The notes beneath the pieces were generated by a model. It did no database searches and had not been told where the DNA came from. It saw only the letters and a program-made list of their open reading frames with translations. Shown here piece by piece: positions 7,346 through 9,258 of a stretch of 9,258 nt of DNA. Location of the stretch: positions 1 through 9,258 of the forward strand of contig JBFGIA010000088.1 in the NCBI GenBank assembly GCA_041577935.1. Reading direction: 5' to 3'. The translations under genes and the position numbers were made by a program. Position 1 is the first letter of the stretch. Each line of letters opens with the position of its first letter. Source of the DNA: CAMYLR01 sp041577935 (GTDB lineage: Bacteria; Gemmatimonadota; Gemmatimonadetes; JACCXV01; JAHWKZ01).

Positions 7346-7914
7346 GCACGCACGCGACGACGTTCGGGGTTCCACACCGCAAGATGGCTATGTGGGTGTT
7401 CATAGGCTCGGAATGCATGCTTTTCGGGTCGCTGATCGCGACGTATCTGTCCTACAAAGGAAAGAGCGTAACCGGCCCCACGCCGGACGAAATCCTCAAT
7501 ATCCCGCTGACGTCGGTCTCGACCTTCGTACTACTCATGTCGAGCCTCGCCATGGTGCTGGCGCTCGACGCCGTTCAGCGCGATCAAAACAACCAGGCGA
7601 AGCTCTGGCTCGGAGGCGTTATCGTCCTCGGTGGTCTCTTCCTGGCCGGGCAGGTTTACGAGTTTTCACACTTCTATCATGTGGGATTGACCCTGCAGCA
7701 GAATCTCTTCGGCTCGACGTTCTTCGTGCTCACCGGTTTTCACGGCGCCCACGTAACCGTCGGCGTGATCTGGATGGCGACGCTGCTCGCGATGGCGTCT
7801 CGCGGACGGCTCGGGCCGGAGCGCAGCCTTGACGTGGAGGTCGCAGGGTTGTATTGGCATTTCGTAGACGTGGTGTGGATCGTGATCTTTACGGTCGTCT
7901 ACCTGATTCAGTGA
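7342..7914 (+). CDS. coxC: Cytochrome c oxidase subunit III, five-helix form
   Basis: Subunit III stabilises subunit I and supports proton uptake in the membrane. The 190-residue protein shows family blocks: WVFIGSECMLFG with an intramembrane Glu near the N-terminus, AGQVYEF in the middle, GFHGAHVTVGVIW, and the C-terminal YWHFVDVVWIVIFTVVYL. About five helices are predicted. Full-length subunit III has seven, so the first two are absent here, and the two extra helices at the end of CoxA probably replace them, as in Bacillus-type oxidases. The ATG overlaps the coxA stop (ATGA, 7342-7345), indicating coupled translation and matched stoichiometry. Confidence 0.96.
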   Translation: MSTHATTFGVPHRKMAMWVFIGSECMLFGSLIATYLSYKGKSVTGPTPDEILNIPLTSVSTFVLLMSSLAMVLALDAVQRDQNNQAKLWLGGVIVLGGLFLAGQVYEFSHFYHVGLTLQQNLFGSTFFVLTGFHGAHVTVGVIWMATLLAMASRGRLGPERSLDVEVAGLYWHFVDVVWIVIFTVVYLIQ

Positions 7915-7927
7915 GGGGTGCGCGCGC

Positions 7928-8245
7928 ATGAACGAGATGGCTGAACATCAGGCCGGGACCCACGCCAGCCGCAGCACCTATTGGCTGGTGGCGCTCATCT
8001 TGGCGATCATCACGCTGCTCGAGGTGGCGGTGTTCTACATCCCGTTCCTGCGCACGGCCATTGCGCCTATCTTGCTCGTCCTCTCCGCGACGAAGTTCGC
8101 GCTGGTGGCGATGTTCTTCATGCATCTGAGGTACGATCGGCCGATCCTGACCGCGATTCTGTCGACCGGGCTGGTCGTTGCCGCGGCCATCATCCTCGCG
8201 CTCATGCTGCTGTTCGGGGCGCTTAGGCTGATGGCGCCGGCTTGA
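7928..8245 (+). CDS. coxD: Cytochrome c oxidase subunit IV (prokaryotic CtaF/CoxD type)
   Basis: This small accessory subunit of quinol and cytochrome c oxidases helps assembly or stability. The 105-residue protein has a short hydrophilic N-terminus and three helices (about 18-40, 46-68 and 77-100). The middle segment holds the family signature, here SATKFALVAMFFMHLRYDRP. A GAGGGG ribosome binding site (7913-7918) overlaps the coxC stop and lies 9 nt before ATG 7928; ATG 7937 is a possible later start. It is 13 bp after coxC and clearly in the same operon. The similarity is to the bacterial, not the mitochondrial, subunit IV family. Confidence 0.92.
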   Translation: MNEMAEHQAGTHASRSTYWLVALILAIITLLEVAVFYIPFLRTAIAPILLVLSATKFALVAMFFMHLRYDRPILTAILSTGLVVAAAIILALMLLFGALRLMAPA

Positions 8246-8319
8246 TCGATGGGGTCAGACTTGCACCAGAGTAGACGGCCGGCCATCATCTACCTTCCTT
8301 TCGCACCTCGGGAGGTAAA

Positions 8320-8853
8320 ATGACCGACGCTCCCTCGGCGACACGACCCATTGTTCCACCCACTTCCGCCCCGAACATCTTGATCGAAGGCTTCGTGACG
8401 GGGATGATCGGCGCCGGGATCGTTGCAGCCTGGTTCCTGTTCCTCGACGTCGTCCAGCACCAGGCACTCTACACCCCGTCGCTCCTCGGAACCGTCCTCT
8501 TCAAGGGGGCCGAAGCAGCTGCCGGCCACACGGTGATCGATCCGGGCATGGTCGCCGCTTACACCATCGTGCATCACGCAGCGTTCATCGGCGTCGGCGT
8601 CGTGGCGTCGTTTCTGGTGACCGAGATCGAGCGCATTCCACCGCTCGGTATCGCTCTCGTGTTTTTCTTCATCTTCTTCGAGGTCGCCTTCCACGTCTAC
8701 ATGGTGGCGATCGGCCAACCGCTGCTGGGGAGCATCGCATTCTGGGGCGTCGCGGTCGCAAACCTGCTCGCTGCCGCAGGTATGGCGGCCTGGCTGTGGT
8801 ACCGCCACCCCCGGTTGTTGACGCACTTCAACCGGATTTGGGACGAGGAGTAG
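8320..8853 (+). CDS. Unrecognised four-helix membrane protein with buried His/Asp/Glu
   Basis: I do not recognise this 177-residue protein. It has a Pro-rich, likely cytoplasmic N-terminus (1-19) and four hydrophobic segments (about 20-43, 78-101, 108-131 and 136-161). Charged and His residues lie inside or at the ends of helices: D43 and H47 (DVVQH), H85-H86 (TIVHHAAF), and E121 and H125 (EVAFH). Such a set could bind heme or metal, which is inference. The stretch FLFLDVVQH ... LLGTVLF (39-61) resembles FIFFEVAFH ... LLGSIAF (117-141), suggesting an internal duplication. A strong GGGAGGT site lies 3 nt before ATG 8320. It is 74 bp after coxD on the same strand with no clear terminator, so it may be the fifth oxidase-operon gene, perhaps for assembly or cofactor handling. 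It converges with the next gene, 6 bp away. Confidence 0.85.
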   Translation: MTDAPSATRPIVPPTSAPNILIEGFVTGMIGAGIVAAWFLFLDVVQHQALYTPSLLGTVLFKGAEAAAGHTVIDPGMVAAYTIVHHAAFIGVGVVASFLVTEIERIPPLGIALVFFFIFFEVAFHVYMVAIGQPLLGSIAFWGVAVANLLAAAGMAAWLWYRHPRLLTHFNRIWDEE

Positions 8854-8859
8854 CCGGGG

Positions 8860-9063
8860 TTAGCTGTCTTCCTTGTAGTCGAGGAACCGGGAGAGGTTCT
8901 TCAAGTAGTAGCTGAGCCCAACTGCGAGGATGATAAACACAACCGCTAGCACCGTGTTGTGTCCAGCCCACCATATCCAAATGGCGAACCCGATGCAGAA
9001 TAGAATACCGGCCCCGATTAACACGCGATGAAAACCGATCAGCGAGGAACGAGCCATCACCAT
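8860..9063 (-). CDS. Small two-helix membrane protein, unknown
   Basis: The 67-residue protein has a basic N-terminus (MVMARSSLIGFHR), two hydrophobic helices (about 12-32 and 36-54) separated by a short AGHN turn, and a charged tail LSRFLDYKEDS. The positive-inside rule suggests that both ends are cytoplasmic. I recognise no family. The open frame runs up to 9132, but that part overlaps the neighbouring 49-aa gene and is hydrophilic, so ATG 9063 (or 9057) is preferred. ATG 9063 lies 4 nt after that gene's stop and has no clear Shine-Dalgarno sequence, so translation is probably coupled. It converges on the four-helix membrane protein gene with only 6 bp between stops. Confidence 0.7.
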   Translation of the reverse strand: MVMARSSLIGFHRVLIGAGILFCIGFAIWIWWAGHNTVLAVVFIILAVGLSYYLKNLSRFLDYKEDS

Positions 9064-9067
9064 TAGT

Positions 9068-9217
9068 CTAACTTGACCCCGACTCGGTCCGAGTTTGTGC
9101 GTGGTAGCGAGCCCGATGGCGCACGATGACAATCGCCACCCCGATGCCGATCAGTAGCGGGACTCCGATCATAACTAGCCCCGCCCAGAGCATCCCCTCC
9201 ATGAGTCCAGCGCTCAA
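9068..9217 (-). CDS. Small single-helix membrane protein, unknown (probable TTG start)
   Basis: This 49-residue frame has one hydrophobic helix (about 10-32: LWAGLVMIGVPLLIGIGVAI), then a strongly basic segment RHRARYH and a polar tail ending ESGSS. The charge pattern suggests an outside N-terminus and a cytoplasmic tail. The start is judged to be TTG 9217, which has GGAG exactly 5 nt upstream and overlaps the preceding stop as TTGA. ATG 9202 would give 44 residues but has no ribosome binding site. Size and topology resemble small accessory subunits such as CcmD or CcoQ, but there is no sequence signature to choose one. The tail contains a 13-bp palindrome (9082-9094). Confidence 0.6.
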   Translation of the reverse strand: MSAGLMEGMLWAGLVMIGVPLLIGIGVAIVIVRHRARYHAQTRTESGSS

Positions 9218-9258
9218 AATATCTCCATCGTTACCACGACGATCGTGATCAGAACCGC
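9214..9258 (-). CDS. C-terminal end of a membrane protein (cut by right edge)
   Basis: The last 14 codons before a TGA stop read AVLITIVVVTMEIF, a hydrophobic run that looks like the end of a transmembrane segment. The stop overlaps the TTG start of the next gene by the tetranucleotide TTGA. The protein itself lies outside the window and cannot be named. Support is the hydrophobicity, the tight overlap and the ribosome binding site for the next gene lying within its last codons; the fragment is short. Confidence 0.5.
   Translation of the reverse strand, partial: AVLITIVVVTMEIF

Noticed and set aside
8246..8319. Possible promoter or terminator between coxD and the four-helix protein gene
   Set aside because: TTGCAC with CATCAT at 17-nt spacing matches consensus poorly. 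The GTAGA...TCTAC inverted repeat around GGCCGGCC pairs imperfectly and has no U-tract. Only the GGGAGGT ribosome binding site (8310-8316) is convincing.

Overview
This is a compact, high-GC, gene-dense bacterial chromosomal window with no mobile element, no CRISPR array and no rRNA. It looks like an aerobic Gram-negative bacterium. It makes heme by the C5 (glutamyl-tRNA) route, exports lipoproteins, and respires with a caa3-type cytochrome c oxidase whose subunit II is a lipoprotein. The gene style (hemA-hemC-hemD block, coxBACD block, large secreted TPR protein) reminds me of Gemmatimonadota, but that assignment is an inference of low to moderate confidence.

Left part, minus strand (1-2554): a tetrapyrrole operon is read hemA, hemC, hemD, with both junctions overlapping. 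It is headed by a tRNA-Asp(GUC) gene that lies 34 bp before the real hemA start and probably shares its transcript. A good sigma70-type promoter sits just upstream of the tRNA. Five bp further up is a 13-bp hairpin that probably ends the transcript of the next gene. hemD is cut by the left edge.

Middle, minus strand (2578-4236): a secreted protein has a FlgO/CsgG/TolB-N-like N-terminal domain followed by about eight to ten TPR repeats. It is divergent from the oxidase operon. The 194-bp intergenic region carries a recognisable promoter for coxB.

Right-centre, plus strand (4431-8245): coxB-coxA-coxC-coxD encode subunits II (with a fused C-terminal cytochrome c), I, III and IV of an A1-type aa3/caa3 oxidase. 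Two ATGA overlaps and one 13-bp gap indicate a single operon. Copper, heme and proton-channel residues are intact. Subunit I has an extra C-terminal helix pair and subunit III has only five helices. After 74 bp, on the same strand, comes an unnamed four-helix membrane protein (8320-8853). Its D-x3-H, HH and E-x3-H residues lie within or at the ends of predicted helices, and part of it looks internally duplicated. It is the least explained gene here.

Right edge, minus strand (8860-9258): three small, tightly packed membrane-protein reading frames converge on the oxidase side: a 67-aa two-helix protein, a 49-aa one-helix protein with a probable TTG start, and the last 14 residues of a hydrophobic protein running off the window.

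How they fit together: the hem operon supplies tetrapyrrole for heme, and the cox operon consumes heme A and copper. No heme A synthase, heme O synthase, Sco or CtaG gene is visible, so assembly functions must lie elsewhere or be partly served by the unnamed membrane proteins.
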